Assembly (NCBI RefSeq): GCF_013368755.1
Contig: NC_049562.1
Location: 4,340,001-4,404,000, forward strand
DNA from: Talaromyces rugulosus
Taxonomy: Eukaryota > Ascomycota > Eurotiomycetes > Eurotiales > Trichocomaceae
Reading direction: 5' to 3'
Length of the DNA stretch: 64,000 bases
Below the pieces are notes generated by a model that worked only from the letters and a program-made list of their open reading frames with translations, made no database searches and was not told where the DNA came from. Both the position numbers and the translations under genes were made by a program. Shown piece after piece: positions 33,411 to 45,300 of the stretch; the first letter of the stretch is position 1; every line of letters starts with the position of its first letter.

Positions 33411-35121
33411 ATGGCTCCTCACGCGAATGGAACAAGTGCTGCCTCTGGCGCTGTTGGCGGGTCGGCTGGTGAGAAGACCCCCCTCTTCACCGTTCAATCT
33501 CCGGATGTGGTCTACACTGAGGACGCGATCAAAACTCAGTATGCCTACCACACCACCGAGGTCACTCGGACCCCGGACAACAAGTTCGTTGCTGTCCCCA
33601 AGTCCCAGACCTACAACTTCAAGGTCGACCGCAAGGTCGGCAAGGTCGGTATGATGCTCGTCGGCTGGGGTGGGAACAATGGTACCACCGTCACGGCCGG
33701 TATCATTGCCAACCGCCGTGGCCTCGTATGGGATACTCGCGAGGGCAAGCGGGAGGCCAACTACTATGGCTCCGTTGTCATGGGCTCGACTATCAAACTG
33801 GGCACCGACAAGTCCGGCCAAGAAATCAACATTCCCTTCCATGACATGCTCCCAATGGCCCATCCTAATGACCTCGTCATTGGTGGCTGGGATATCAGTG
33901 GACTGGGATTGGCCGAGTCTATGGACCGTGCCTGTGTCCTCGAACCTTCCCTCAAGGATCTCGTTCGGAAGGAAATGGCCGAGATGAAGCCACTGCCTAG
34001 TATCTACTACCCCGACTTCATCGCTGCCAACCAGGAAGACCGTGCGGACAATGTGATTCCCGGCTCCAAGGCTTCGTGGGACCACGTCGAACATCTTCGC
34101 AAAGATATTCGGTAAGACATACTACACACACTCTCTCTCTCTATCACACACATGCTGACTCTGAACAGCGAATTCAAGGAAAAGAACGACTTGGACAAAG
34201 TCATTGTTCTGTGGACTGCCAACACTGAGCGTTATGCCGATATCATCCCTGGTATTAACGACACTGCTGACAACTTGATCAACGCGATCAAGTCTGGTCA
34301 CGAGGAAGTGTCGCCTTCCACTGTCTTTGCGGTGGCCTCGATTCTTGAAAACGCTCCTTTCATCAACGGATCCCCGCAGAACACCTTTGTTCCTGGCGCT
34401 ATCCAATTTGCCGAGAAGCACAATGCCTTTATTGGTGGTGATGACTTCAAGTCCGGACAGACCAAGATGAAGTCTGCACTTGTTGATTTCATGATCAGCG
34501 CAGGTATCAAGCTTACTTCGATTGCGAGCTACAACCATCTGGGCAACAACGATGGCAAGAACCTCAGCTCTCAGAAGCAGTTCCGGTCCAAGGAAATTTC
34601 CAAATCCAACGTGGTTGACGACATGGTGGCGGCCAACTCAGTCCTGTACAAGGAGGGCGAGCACCCCGACCATACCGTAGTCATCAAGTACATGCCCGCC
34701 GTTGGGGACAACAAGCGTGCTCTCGACGAGTACTACGCTGAGATTTTCTTGGGTGGTCACCAAACCATCAGTCTTTTCAACGTGTGCGAAGACTCTCTTC
34801 TGGCATCTCCCCTGATCATTGATCTTGTGGTCATTGCCGACTTGATGACTCGTGTGAGCTGGAAGTCAGAAGCCTCGGGAGACTACAAGGGATTCCACAG
34901 TGTCCTCAGCGTTCTTAGCTACATGCTGAAGGTAAGTTCTTTTTTGTCTAGTTTCTCGGTTTACAGGGAATTGACGTTTGTTTTAGGCTCCTTTGACACC
35001 CCCTGGAACTCCGGTGGTCAACGCTCTTGCGAAGCAGCGTGCTGCGGTCACCAACATTTTCCGCGCATGCGTCGGCCTTCAGCCTGAGTCGGACATGACC
35101 CTGGAACACAAGCTTTTTTGA
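33411..35121 (+). CDS. INO1: Inositol-3-phosphate synthase
   Basis: Three exons (33411-34111, 34169-34931, 34987-35121) give 532 residues, the usual fungal length. The enzyme converts glucose 6-phosphate to 1D-myo-inositol 3-phosphate with NAD+, the first step of inositol and phosphatidylinositol synthesis in the cytosol. The NAD-binding loop [14 protein letters not shown] is at about residues 82-95. Further signatures are [35 protein letters not shown] and [10 protein letters not shown], which form the active site, and the end [18 protein letters not shown]. Start at MAPHANGTS; the preceding sequence has no in-frame ATG. It converges with the formaldehyde dehydrogenase gene. The CT-rich leader and long upstream region suggest strong regulated expression. 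Confidence 0.97.
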
Positions 35122-35528
35122 TGAGCTATCGACCTTTAGTGGTGGAAGGGAACTTGATTATTTGATATTTTTGCTCGCAGTCTGACCCCTAGTCATTCGT
35201 TAGATAGGAAACAACATTGAAAACGGCCAATGGCCCAATTGAGACTTTCTCAAATCAATTTATACCTGTAGATGTCTTAACAATTGTATGGATTTGTGCT
35301 AGTGTGAGGACCCTGCGGGAGTGCCTTATATATGCAATGCCCCTCCATTAGAACTAAACGTTATCAACGATCGTGTCAACTCTACGAACCATATACAAGA
35401 TGGAAGAACCAACATTCAAATCCTATTGAATTACATTTCGAACTCTCGCTAATTAACTTTAATGCAACATGGAAACAAGAGAAATACAACTCTCTTTTTC
35501 TTTTTTTTTTTTTTTCCCCTTAAAAGAA
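35122..35528. other. Convergent 3' flank of INO1 and formaldehyde dehydrogenase
   Basis: This 407-bp stretch contains the 3' untranslated regions of two converging genes. A poly-T/poly-pyrimidine run at about 35490-35518 would read as A/G-rich on the minus strand just after the dehydrogenase stop codon. No gene. Confidence 0.55.
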
Positions 35529-37022
<1,494 letters not shown>

Positions 37023-38033
37023 GGTGCTGTGTGTTTTCTCTGGTTCTGTCGCAGAAGACGGGGAGACGGAAAACGAGTATGAATTGAGAAAAGGGACGGG
37101 AGCGAGATTAGAGAGCGGGCTGCAACGGACGTTATATATACTGATAACTAGGACCGCAGTGGGGAGATCGATGACATCGTGTGTTGTAAGGAGGATGAGG
37201 GGAACCTGCTCGGTGATGGTGGGGTCGACCGCCGGCACCGGTGAGGGGTTGTTCTGGTAGTATCTCTTTCGTGGATAATAATAGATAGATAGAACATTGG
37301 AGATTGAGCTATTCTAGTTATACTGATCCCCTCACGGCTTTCCTGACTCTCATGTTTCTATTGCATATAGTTCCCCGCGCAATCGTGCATCCTATCCCGT
37401 CTACTCCGTCCATGCAGTAAACCAGTGGACACAACACAGGCTGAAGACGAACGATCAATTGAGAGAAAAACAAAATATTTCATCTAGATTTACCCACGTG
37501 GCAAACACCGTGTATAAGGAGTACATAATTCTTAGGGCGTGAAAGCGTGATGCTCAATTTATCCGAATCGGGCAAGTGTTTCCCGGCGTTATCAGCGGTA
37601 TCAATTTCCATCCATTGATGTTACATCAATTATTGATATTGGAGATTAAGTTTTTTTTTCTTGTCATACAACGACCTTGACCAGCATTCAACATAATACA
37701 ATGCATCAATTGATATCATACAGTTAACTACAGTGCTGCTATCAAATGATGGATATATCGATATATATATCAACAATTCAAGAACTTCATGACTCTAGCC
37801 TGATATCCGAACAATGCCCAACCAGTCCTTAACAAAACAATTGATGACGAAAATTTATTGTACAAAGAGCAAAAGAGGAGACTGTTTGGCGACATTTCAC
37901 CACCAGTTGCAACTGCGCTATCCAATGCTCGGTGGCATATTATTGTATCCAACCGGCAAACTGCAGCAGCGACTAGTGAATGCAAACGTGCCTTGACGAC
38001 GTGATCCAAAACATACTACTATATATTATGCAT
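37023..38033. other. Upstream region of formaldehyde dehydrogenase and 3' flank of TIM9
   Basis: This 1-kb gap is GC-moderate for its first 250 bp and then AT-rich. A CCACGTGG word occurs near 37496, an ATCAATTGAT palindrome at 37705-37714, and further ATCAAT/ATTGAT half words at about 37600-37850. I found no gene. Confidence 0.5.
37131..37140 (-). promoter_or_regulatory. TATA-like element of the formaldehyde dehydrogenase gene
   Basis: On the minus strand the sequence reads TATATATAAC about 110 bp before the start codon, a plausible TATA box given its position and the inducible nature of this enzyme class. Confidence 0.45.
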
Positions 38034-38501
38034 TTATCGTCCCGGCAGCTGGCCGGACTGCATCATGGCCGCATTCTGTTCCTGGAACCGCTCGCCGAGC
38101 CGGGCAGAGCTCTTCAGGTATTTGTCGACACAGCGGAGAACGCATCCCTCTTCCCGGGCAACCAGGCTCTTGGTGGTGAAGTCGTTGACGCAGTCATCGA
38201 AGCAGCGCTGGACGAGACGCGAATACATCTGGAGACGTAGTTGAATAGGTTAGCCCTTTTTTCTTTTCTTTTCTTAGTTGCCAGGTTGTTCACAAATTTT
38301 AGAACATGGGCATGGCGTGACAGAAACAATCCTCTCTAAAAGAAAATACGAACCTGCATGAATTCCTTCATCTGCTTGCTCTCCATACGAGTAGCCAGCT
38401 CACGCTGTTCCGAGGCATTGAGTCTGCAGAAAAATTATTTAGCACGCGACGTCATTGTTTTTTTTGGCGTCGCCAGTCGACAGCACAACGCACCCTTCCA
38501 T
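38034..38501 (-). CDS. TIM9: Mitochondrial intermembrane-space chaperone Tim9
   Basis: Three exons give a 90-residue protein: an 8-bp first exon 38501-38494 (MEG), 38423-38354 ([23 protein letters not shown]) and 38228-38034. The small-Tim twin CX3C motifs are complete (CFDDC and CVLRC, 15 residues apart). The tail [16 protein letters not shown] is a Tim9 signature. The protein forms a hexamer with Tim10 that carries hydrophobic carrier proteins across the intermembrane space to the Tim22 complex. Import relies on Mia40-driven disulfides, so no presequence is expected. Intron 2 (125 bp) is long for this window. Splitting of the start codon region into a micro-exon is unusual and would be missed by many gene finders. 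Confidence 0.93.
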
Positions 38502-39152
38502 GTTGATGGTTTTGAATATGTGGAGGAGATTGGACGTAAAAAGGGATCACGAATTGATAATAATGCAAACAAGTATTCTGACCGCGGGTTTCTCCTTGTT
38601 CTTCGATCGCCAGCGCTGGAGCTTCGGGAGAGCTCGTTCTCTTTCGGCGCGGAAGAACTGCGGCCCGAGTCACATGACTGTCTGTGCCAAGAAACACCTG
38701 CTTGGTCACGTGAACTCTCTACATCTCGAATGAGGAAAGTTTTGTGTCGGTCTTTCTTTTCCTTGACTATTTCTGAATTAAGAGGCGACAACTATGTGGG
38801 AATCAGTTAAAGAAACTGATGTGAAATTATATTTGTAAGATGTTTTAGTTTAATATGTGATAAGAAAATACTTAGATTAAGACGAGGCCAGTAGGAAACG
38901 CGGAGTACACCCATCCATGGAATGAGGTAGTCTGCACTCGAAATTGGTTTGAAGAGTCTTTTACGGCATCATCCTGCTATTCCTAGACTAATTCAACTTC
39001 TTGTGTCCAGCCTTGACCGGGTGGCCTTAAAAAAATTGACAATATTCCGTTCTCGAACTGGTGTACTACATAGCGTCTTGAAAAATACCAAAACCATATT
39101 TGGCCCTGGATCGTGTAACTGACGGAGAAAAAGCCGGTCGAGTAAAGAAGTC
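38502..39152. other. Intergenic region upstream of TIM9
   Basis: This 651-bp stretch has the TIM9 promoter and the 3' flank of the hydrolase. GC-rich near TIM9 and AT-rich beyond about 38800. No gene. Confidence 0.45.
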
Positions 39153-40784
39153 TCAATTGGTGCTTGAATATATAGAGATCGCCTTACAGATTGGTCGTCT
39201 AGTACTTTCAAGATCAAAAACCTGCGCATGATCCAACTGTTCATACCACAGCAGCTCAAGTCCCCGTCCAACCCAGGGCCTGGTTTTCCATGCTCGTGCT
39301 GTTTCTTTGCCAATTGATCGGGATTCTTCTTCTGATGAGCCCATCAAGTACCGCGCCACCGATTCGGTATCCACAATCAAATCCTTACCACCTAAGACAA
39401 CGGTAACATTTCTACCCTCCTGCTGGTTTTCTTTGTCCTTGATCCCGAGGTCCTCCTTCCAAATGATGTTGTCAGACCAGGAGAATCTTTTTGCCAACGT
39501 ATGCGCAACTCCTATGTCTTTGCTCCCGAAATACCAGAGCTGGTATTCATTGGCGCGTGCTGGCTCGCGGGCTATAAAGTTATATGCCACGTCAGGCAAG
39601 TGCAGGAGGAATGCGACCGGATCAATAAAGACCATAGGTCCAATGAGCGGAGCAGCCCGATCAGACTTGAGGAGGTGTGAAGCGATTACGGAACCGTAAG
39701 AGTGAGACACAAGCACGAATCTGCTCCACCCATGATACGACATAATCTCCATAATCTCGTGAATCATCACCTCCTTTGCTAGAGCCGGATGAGTGATCCG
39801 CGAACTTATTGGCATGATCTCAAGTGCGATGATGCCCACCTCACCGTCGTCGTCGTGGGTCGCTCCGGTCTCCAGTTCCCTGTTAAGGTCCCGGAGGAAA
39901 CCCGTGTAAGGGTATAGCCCAACCCCGATGCCATGTATGAATAGTACGGGGAGACGTTTCTTGGATGTATGCCGTCGATGCCAGTACGTGAGATGCCGCG
40001 CCGGGGATCGATACGCCGTGAGTATCGTGGGAGGGCGAAATGGAAAAACGGTAAAAAATCGGGAGACTGAGCCGCGATAGAAGTGGAATCCATGGTATAC
40101 CATCTTGCAGTACATTATTGTGTCAACCACAAAAATACACTTAAGTAAACTGAAATGTCAGCCTCATATGGTTCTACTATACATAAGAGAGGAGAGAGAT
40201 AAACTGACAGTGTACCATAGTAGACTACGCTGTGAACCGCCTGCTTCATTTAGAAGCTGTCCTAGATTTTTCACATCCATCCTTCCTGGTAGCAGTTTTC
40301 GTCCAATCAGCTTCTCCATTTCTGTTGTATATGCCTCGACTTCTTCCTCATTCCGCAGGGTCTGCTTCCACGTATATCCAGGTCCGAAGAACGACCATCT
40401 GATAAATTCCTTTACGTTATCGCGCTTGATGACTTCTCCTTCTGAGACCATAAGCCACCGGCGGAGATATTTCTCTGGATTTGGCACATTCGTGCAACAA
40501 CTCGTAAACAGTTTCTTTCTGGACTCCGCAGACATAGGGCTGTGGTGGATAGGAGAATTGCGGAGAGCACATCTTAGTGGTATGAAGACAGTAGTGAAGA
40601 AGACTGCCTCTGCAATAAGCCAGGTTTGGATAGGATACGGTATGCGTTCGAGATAAACTGGCAGGTGAGAGAATTGTGCGACGAGCAACTGAATGCTATA
40701 TAAAATACTGATAGGTGCAATATTATGAAGAAATAGGATGCAAGTTCGAATAAAGAAGTACTCAGCAGTGGACGTTCCGATCAT
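39153..40784 (-). CDS. Membrane-anchored alpha/beta-hydrolase, function unknown
   Basis: Exons 40784-40209 and 40103-39153 (105-bp intron) give 508 residues. The first 80 residues hold hydrophobic segments (ILFLHNIAPISILYSIQLLVAQ; TWLIAEAVFFTTVFIPL) that probably anchor it in a membrane. The C-terminal 300 residues are an alpha/beta-hydrolase: strand and oxyanion loop LPVLFIHGIGVGLYPYTGF, nucleophile elbow VSHSYGSV (Ser at about 325) and the likely catalytic His in LDHAQVF (about 483). The elbow SHSYG differs from GxSxG by Ser at the first position. An acid residue is probably in VVLGGKDLIVD. It belongs to a fungal group of unknown substrate; lipase or esterase activity is inferred only. Alternative: the intron could be longer by using another acceptor, but phase and length fit this model. 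Confidence 0.8.
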
Positions 40785-41263
40785 AGTGGTCTTTAATATC
40801 GTGATTGTATAATATCATGTCTAATAGATAATCTGGCCGTTGAGAAGACCTGGTGCAATATAGCATAAGGTAGTTATCCATAATGTAATATGGTGATTCT
40901 AATTGTAGGATTATGGGCAATTTCCCCTACAAATTTTTTCTGTCGGTCTGCAGAACCTGTTTGTTGCATGTGATTAATCACATGCCAGGTATGATGTAAT
41001 AAGGCATGAAGCGGGTTAGCGCAGCCCACCACGTCTCTGGTTTTTATAATGCATAAAAGCGAATAGTACGTAGTTCCGGTGGAACCTTAAAACAGAAGTG
41101 AATAGCAAATACGCTCAGGTTCTGAATAGAGCCTTTTAGTCTCAACTAGGCAAATAAAAGTTAGACATGGAGAAGCAGGCAGCCCCCTCCCCTCGACGAA
41201 TCGATGTTTACATATAGGACTTAAAACAGTTCTATAAACCACCAAAAACAATGTTCATCCTTA
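40785..41263. promoter_or_regulatory. Upstream region of the alpha/beta-hydrolase
   Basis: This 479-bp AT-rich stretch contains the perfect 20-bp palindrome at 40966-40985, about 180 bp upstream of the hydrolase start codon. Otherwise nothing recognisable. Confidence 0.45.
40966..40985. repeat. Perfect 20-bp palindrome
   Basis: GCATGTGATTAATCACATGC is a complete palindrome with the ATTAAT core typical of homeodomain-like half sites and flanking ATGTGAT/ATCACAT arms. Its distance from the hydrolase gene suits an operator-like site; this is inference. Confidence 0.7.
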
Positions 41264-41690
41264 CTATTTTTCAGGATTTCGATGCCGACTTTCGACATCC
41301 TTATTATGCATTTTGACGCCCTTTTGGTTCTGTTGAGTATCTACTTCACCACCTTCCGTATTTGGCCCTTCCCGGTGATTCTTAAGGCTGTAATATTGCT
41401 TGTTCTGACTCTGTGTGCTGGGCTCGGCTGTTGTAGAAAAACCCATCAGTTTCAAGCCAGATCTTTGTTAGGGAGACTCAAAACTAACCTTTTTGTCGTC
41501 TATCCTGTCCACCATGTTGATCGTCCGTCAAGTCATGATTGCTCGTCGACTCTACTTGCTCATTTTTGTGCTGCTCTTTAGAACTGGAATAATAGCGAAC
41601 GGCCTCAGGGACAGAAGTTCCAGATTGGAGGCTAGGAAAAGATGTGTGCCGATATTTCGCTGTTGAATATAGTCGCCGTGTGGTCTGCAT
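41264..41690 (-). CDS. Small hydrophilic protein with possible mitochondrial presequence, hypothetical
   Basis: Two exons (41690-41489 and 41427-41264, 61-bp intron) give 121 residues in a consistent frame. The head MQTTRRLYSTAKYRHTSFPS is basic, Ser/Thr/Tyr-rich and lacks acidic residues, like a mitochondrial targeting sequence. The rest is very hydrophilic and rich in Gln, Asn, Lys and Glu (STNHD, QNKQYYS, KVD-like words) and ends RHRNPEK. Small disordered mitochondrial proteins with this layout occur in many filamentous ascomycetes, but I cannot name the family. An upstream in-frame ATG (MNNSK) would add 17 residues. The donor GTTAGT and acceptor ACAG are acceptable. I hold this as a plausible but unproven gene. 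Confidence 0.42.
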
Positions 41691-42236
41691 CTTCAGCACG
41701 AATTCGATAGATAGTATAATATATACTTTACTGTTATTCAAGACAGAATATATTAATGTACATGTAAGAGAGACATCTAAAAGCTTGTACGTTGAATTAT
41801 AGTAGTAGAAATAGCCAACCTTTAGATAAATGACGTAATACCGACATCACACACAACCAGTTTGTATATGCAAAAATTATTTTGCTCTAGGGTGTATCTA
41901 TATGTCTAGAAGCCTGAGACTTAGAAAACCTTGTACTGAAGTTAAATACAAGTGCAAATGAACGGGTTGTTGAACCATGCTGATGATTTTTTCAGCTACT
42001 TGGTTGGGTTTTAATTATACAGGTCTATCCGTCTTAGCATAAGTAAAAGTATATTAATAAAGTATGAGTTGGTAAAATCACTATATTTATTATGTAGTTA
42101 TCTATAATACAGTATTTTGTAAATAATCTATATATTGAAGCGAGAAACCCTGCATTGCACCCGGAAGGGTGGTTTTCCGGGGCGATTTTATGAATATTTT
42201 CAGATAAAAAAGTGACAAGGAACACTCTGTCGTGCC
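41691..42236. other. AT-rich gene-free stretch
   Basis: This 546-bp stretch is strongly AT-rich. It holds no reading frame of note and no repeat that I could recognise. Confidence 0.45.
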
Positions 42237-42595
42237 ATGCTCCTGGAAATCAACCTAGACATACATATTTCCATACCAAAGGAGCGAAAGGAAACTATTC
42301 TACGGAACGCAGGATCTTACCTCGTGCAATTACTTCCTCCCGTCCAATACGAGGGTCTTCGAAAAAGCCTGGAAGACGTTGTGGAACGAGCATGTGAGAC
42401 TTGGGAATTATTCCAATATAGCGAGAGCAGGTATGAGCATGACCTCGACCCATTGGAATGGGGTGATGAAGAGTGGGAATGTTTTTCTATTTCTATACCA
42501 AGTCTTGAACCTTTATAGATCCAGATGAATGGTTGGAAGCTCATCCGTATAACGAAGCATTCTTTGGTGACTCCGAGGAGTGGATGGATCGGTAG
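42237..42595 (+). CDS. Small acidic protein, hypothetical, possibly a gene remnant
   Basis: The first part (42237-42480) reads MLLEINLDIHISIPKERKET and continues through a helical, acidic stretch (SLEDVVERACETWELFQYSE; LEWGDEEWE). A 38-bp candidate intron (42481-42518, GTTTTT donor, TATAG acceptor) joins it in frame to 42519-42595, which is again acidic and Trp-rich (PDEWLEAHPYNEAFF), ending in EEWMDR. The composition continues smoothly across the junction, which favours the intron although it is very short and its donor weak. Without splicing the frame stops at 42518. The protein of 106 residues has no family I know. It may be the 3' part of a larger decayed gene. Confidence 0.4.
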
Positions 42596-43025
42596 GTGAT
42601 TGATCGTAGAATATCAAAGTCAGAGATTCTCCTACTATAAGTGTATTATTAACCGTGCTTTACATGATTGGATTCTGGTATCGCAATTTTATCTTTTGGA
42701 CGAGTCTTGTGTAAATGAACAGTTAATTAGGAAGCCACCTTGTTTGTGTTTGGGTGGGGGCTAAGAGCTAACTCCGCCAGGCTGAGCCAGTGAAGAATAT
42801 CACCAACACCAACAGATTAGTGAATAATATTCGTATGGGAGAATTCGGCGAGAATGTTGTTCGTGCCAGGTATCAAACCATGCAGGCAAGCGGGTTTGAT
42901 AAACATATGACATAATACTACCAAGTAGCAGTAATGTACATGTTAGTCACAATACGCCGACATAATAAGCTCTTCCATGCATTCCATAGTAGTACATTGG
43001 TTAACATTGAATTAGGTCGTCGTTG
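42596..43025. other. AT-rich gene-free stretch
   Basis: This 430-bp stretch separates two small candidate genes. Nothing recognisable apart from short AT-rich words. Confidence 0.4.
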
Positions 43026-43676
43026 TCATCGTGTCAATTCCGTCGCCCGAGGGTATCGTTTCTGCCACTCGTCCTTTGTCAAGAGTTCTCTATTGGTTCT
43101 TAGGAAGTCTGTAATCTTGGTATTCAATACTGGTAAACCCTTGTCAGTCATGTTAGTTTATGTGAAGTAGAACGATGCAATGCACCCTCAACTATCATTT
43201 CCGTTCTTGCCTGGAGGGAATAGTGGTCTTTAAACTCGTGAACGAGAATTAGATCATCTGGAAGTATGGTTCCTGCTTCCATGTCAGTCCTTCATTCAAA
43301 GGGGAATAAATATGTATCTAAATGACCTTCAGGTACTGTGTATACACAGATACTTGGTCCTCGAGCGCTTCGAGTAATGCTCTGCATCATCTGAGAATTG
43401 GGCCGCATTGAAGCACCATTAGGCCCTTTCAAATAATCCAGTCAGCAACCGTCAGCGCAATTTCAAAATGGTGTGGTGCAGTTATTACTTAGACTCATAC
43501 GATGCAGGGTTGTGAGCCAGTGGGCGGATCATTCCAGCCTCCGTTAGGAGATCAAATTTGCCCTGTGGTCTGACAGGGGCTGGGTGAGCGCGGAGACGAA
43601 TAAACGGACCATGGTTCAAACGAAACAGCTCTTTTGGGATTTTATTAAAAGATTGGATGAATTTATTGTACATCAT
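43026..43676 (-). CDS. Tse2-like ADP-ribosyltransferase toxin-family protein, possibly broken
   Basis: Four coding-like segments lie on the minus strand at about 43676-43489, 43425-43327, 43272-43186 and 43129-43026, separated by short AT-rich intron-like gaps. Their short conserved words, among them RPQGKFDLLTEAGMI, GASMRPNS, LILVHEFKDHYSLQ and a closing YPRATE, resemble the fungal members of the family named after Tse2. That is a Pseudomonas type VI effector with an ADP-ribosyltransferase-like fold. The last three segments join in frame with GT and AG sites. The first junction does not: all nearby GT donors leave a phase one base off, so either the 5' model is wrong or the gene carries a frameshift. 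Family assignment is from memory of motif order; activity is not implied. It sits alone in AT-rich accessory DNA. Confidence 0.5.
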
Positions 43677-45300
43677 TTTTTTTTAGAGCGCTAGCTTGGT
43701 AGAAGAAAAGAAGAGGTCACAAGGACAAAGAAAGTTAATTTTTACTGATGTCAATGCTGTAATCTCAGCACAGACCTCTTTGTGAGTTCCTTTGGAACTC
43801 CTTTCCCTCGATGTTAACAATGCGGACTGGAAAAATTTCTACTGCATTTTGTCTATTATGGAACTGGAACGAAGGAATATTGCTGAGAAAGAAACTATGT
43901 GAGTCATTGAATATTCCTATACCCTTAAACTCGACCTAACCCGAAAAGGAAATAGAACGCTTTGCCCCCAACCGATCAATTTGGGTTTAAAATTTTTTTT
44001 TAAATTTTTTGGCCAACAATCGTTTCACTTGGTTCCACGATAAAGGATAAAATATGCGTATAAGAGCTCTTAGTGTTCTAATAATAAACCAGAGGTGCCA
44101 TAGCCATCAACACGGGTACGACGCAAGCAGATGAAACATTCCGTCAAATCAATTAAACTTACCGCACGCAGACACGGAAGATGTGAAACTGGCGCCAATG
44201 CAGAGTCAACATAAATACTACTATTAACTTTAGCACGGAGTACTTTGTTACTCCATATACTCCGTACGGGGTCATGAATGCAGCCCGCTGACACGCAGGC
44301 ATCTGGATAGCCAGACAGGCAGATCCTGGACCTGGATCTGAGACATTCCTGTCAAGGCACAGTATCAACCGATTTAACCCAGCCCCAAATTAATGACGAC
44401 CCCTGGCAATTACAGTCCGGCGACAAAGTTCTAGAAGCGCCAGCGGTAAATCAGGACCCAGCAGGCGCTGCGAGCGGAGCAGTGCGACGCTTGGGATCCA
44501 ACTGAAGCACGCCTCAGGGCCAGAACCACGGGCGGCGAGTTGACACTAGCATGGTACTAGTAGTAGTAATTAGCAGAAAGCAGAGGGAGGAGAAGAGGAG
44601 AAGAGGAACACATTATTATTGTTGGAAATTGCCAAAGTGGCAGAGTTCGTTATAGTATTGCAGTCCTGAACGTACTACAGTAGTAGGAATAAGAAGACGG
44701 AAGCAGGCTCTCAACAGACAGGCGCAGCTTCCCCGTGACCAGCCGCGCGACGACCGTCATCGTCGCGGACCTGTTCCACTGCATCAACCTCCAACTGCAT
44801 CGTCCGCCATCAATCATCAATCAATAACCAGTCTCTCTACCTTTTTTTCTCTCTGCTGCTGCTCTGCTCTGCTCCAGACTCCAGTCCAACCGCCCCGGAA
44901 CACCCGCACTAGCCAGGCCCTGGTCGATCATCACCCCCCAGCCTCCCTTTCTCTCCCGCCTTTCGTCGTCTCTGCCCCTCGTCAGCAATTCTCACTCACT
45001 TCCCCAAATTTCGCTTCGCCTGTCGAGTCCGTCTCAGGGCCCACGCTCTGCTTCTCTTGCTGTCGCTGTCGCTGTCGCCAGGACATCCTTCCCTTGATCG
45101 ATCGCTGCGCCACGCCCTCGCCCCTCCGTCAAGACCGCTGTGCCTCGGCCTATGTCGCTCAACCTTGCCGCCTGTCGCATCTAGACAACACCGCATCTGC
45201 CCTCGCGAAACACAACCCTCCAAAGGGGGTCCCACGGGGAAGCCTGAAATCTGTTGATCTTCCCATTGTCGCACACATCGAGAGCCATCTCTGCGCCATC
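43677..45300. promoter_or_regulatory. Long upstream region and leader of the RhoGAP gene
   Basis: This 1.6-kb gap begins AT-rich, then includes the ACTCCGTACGG word near 44261. From about 44850 it becomes a CT- and C-rich leader (TCTCTGCTGCTGCTCTGCTC) leading to the RhoGAP ATG. The reading frame of the gene stays open upstream of that ATG to 45094 without another ATG. I see no separate gene. Confidence 0.5.

Noticed and set aside
42866..42905. tRNA-like B-box (GGTATCAAACC and its complement)
   Set aside because: No matching A-box, acceptor stem or anticodon arm at the right spacing.
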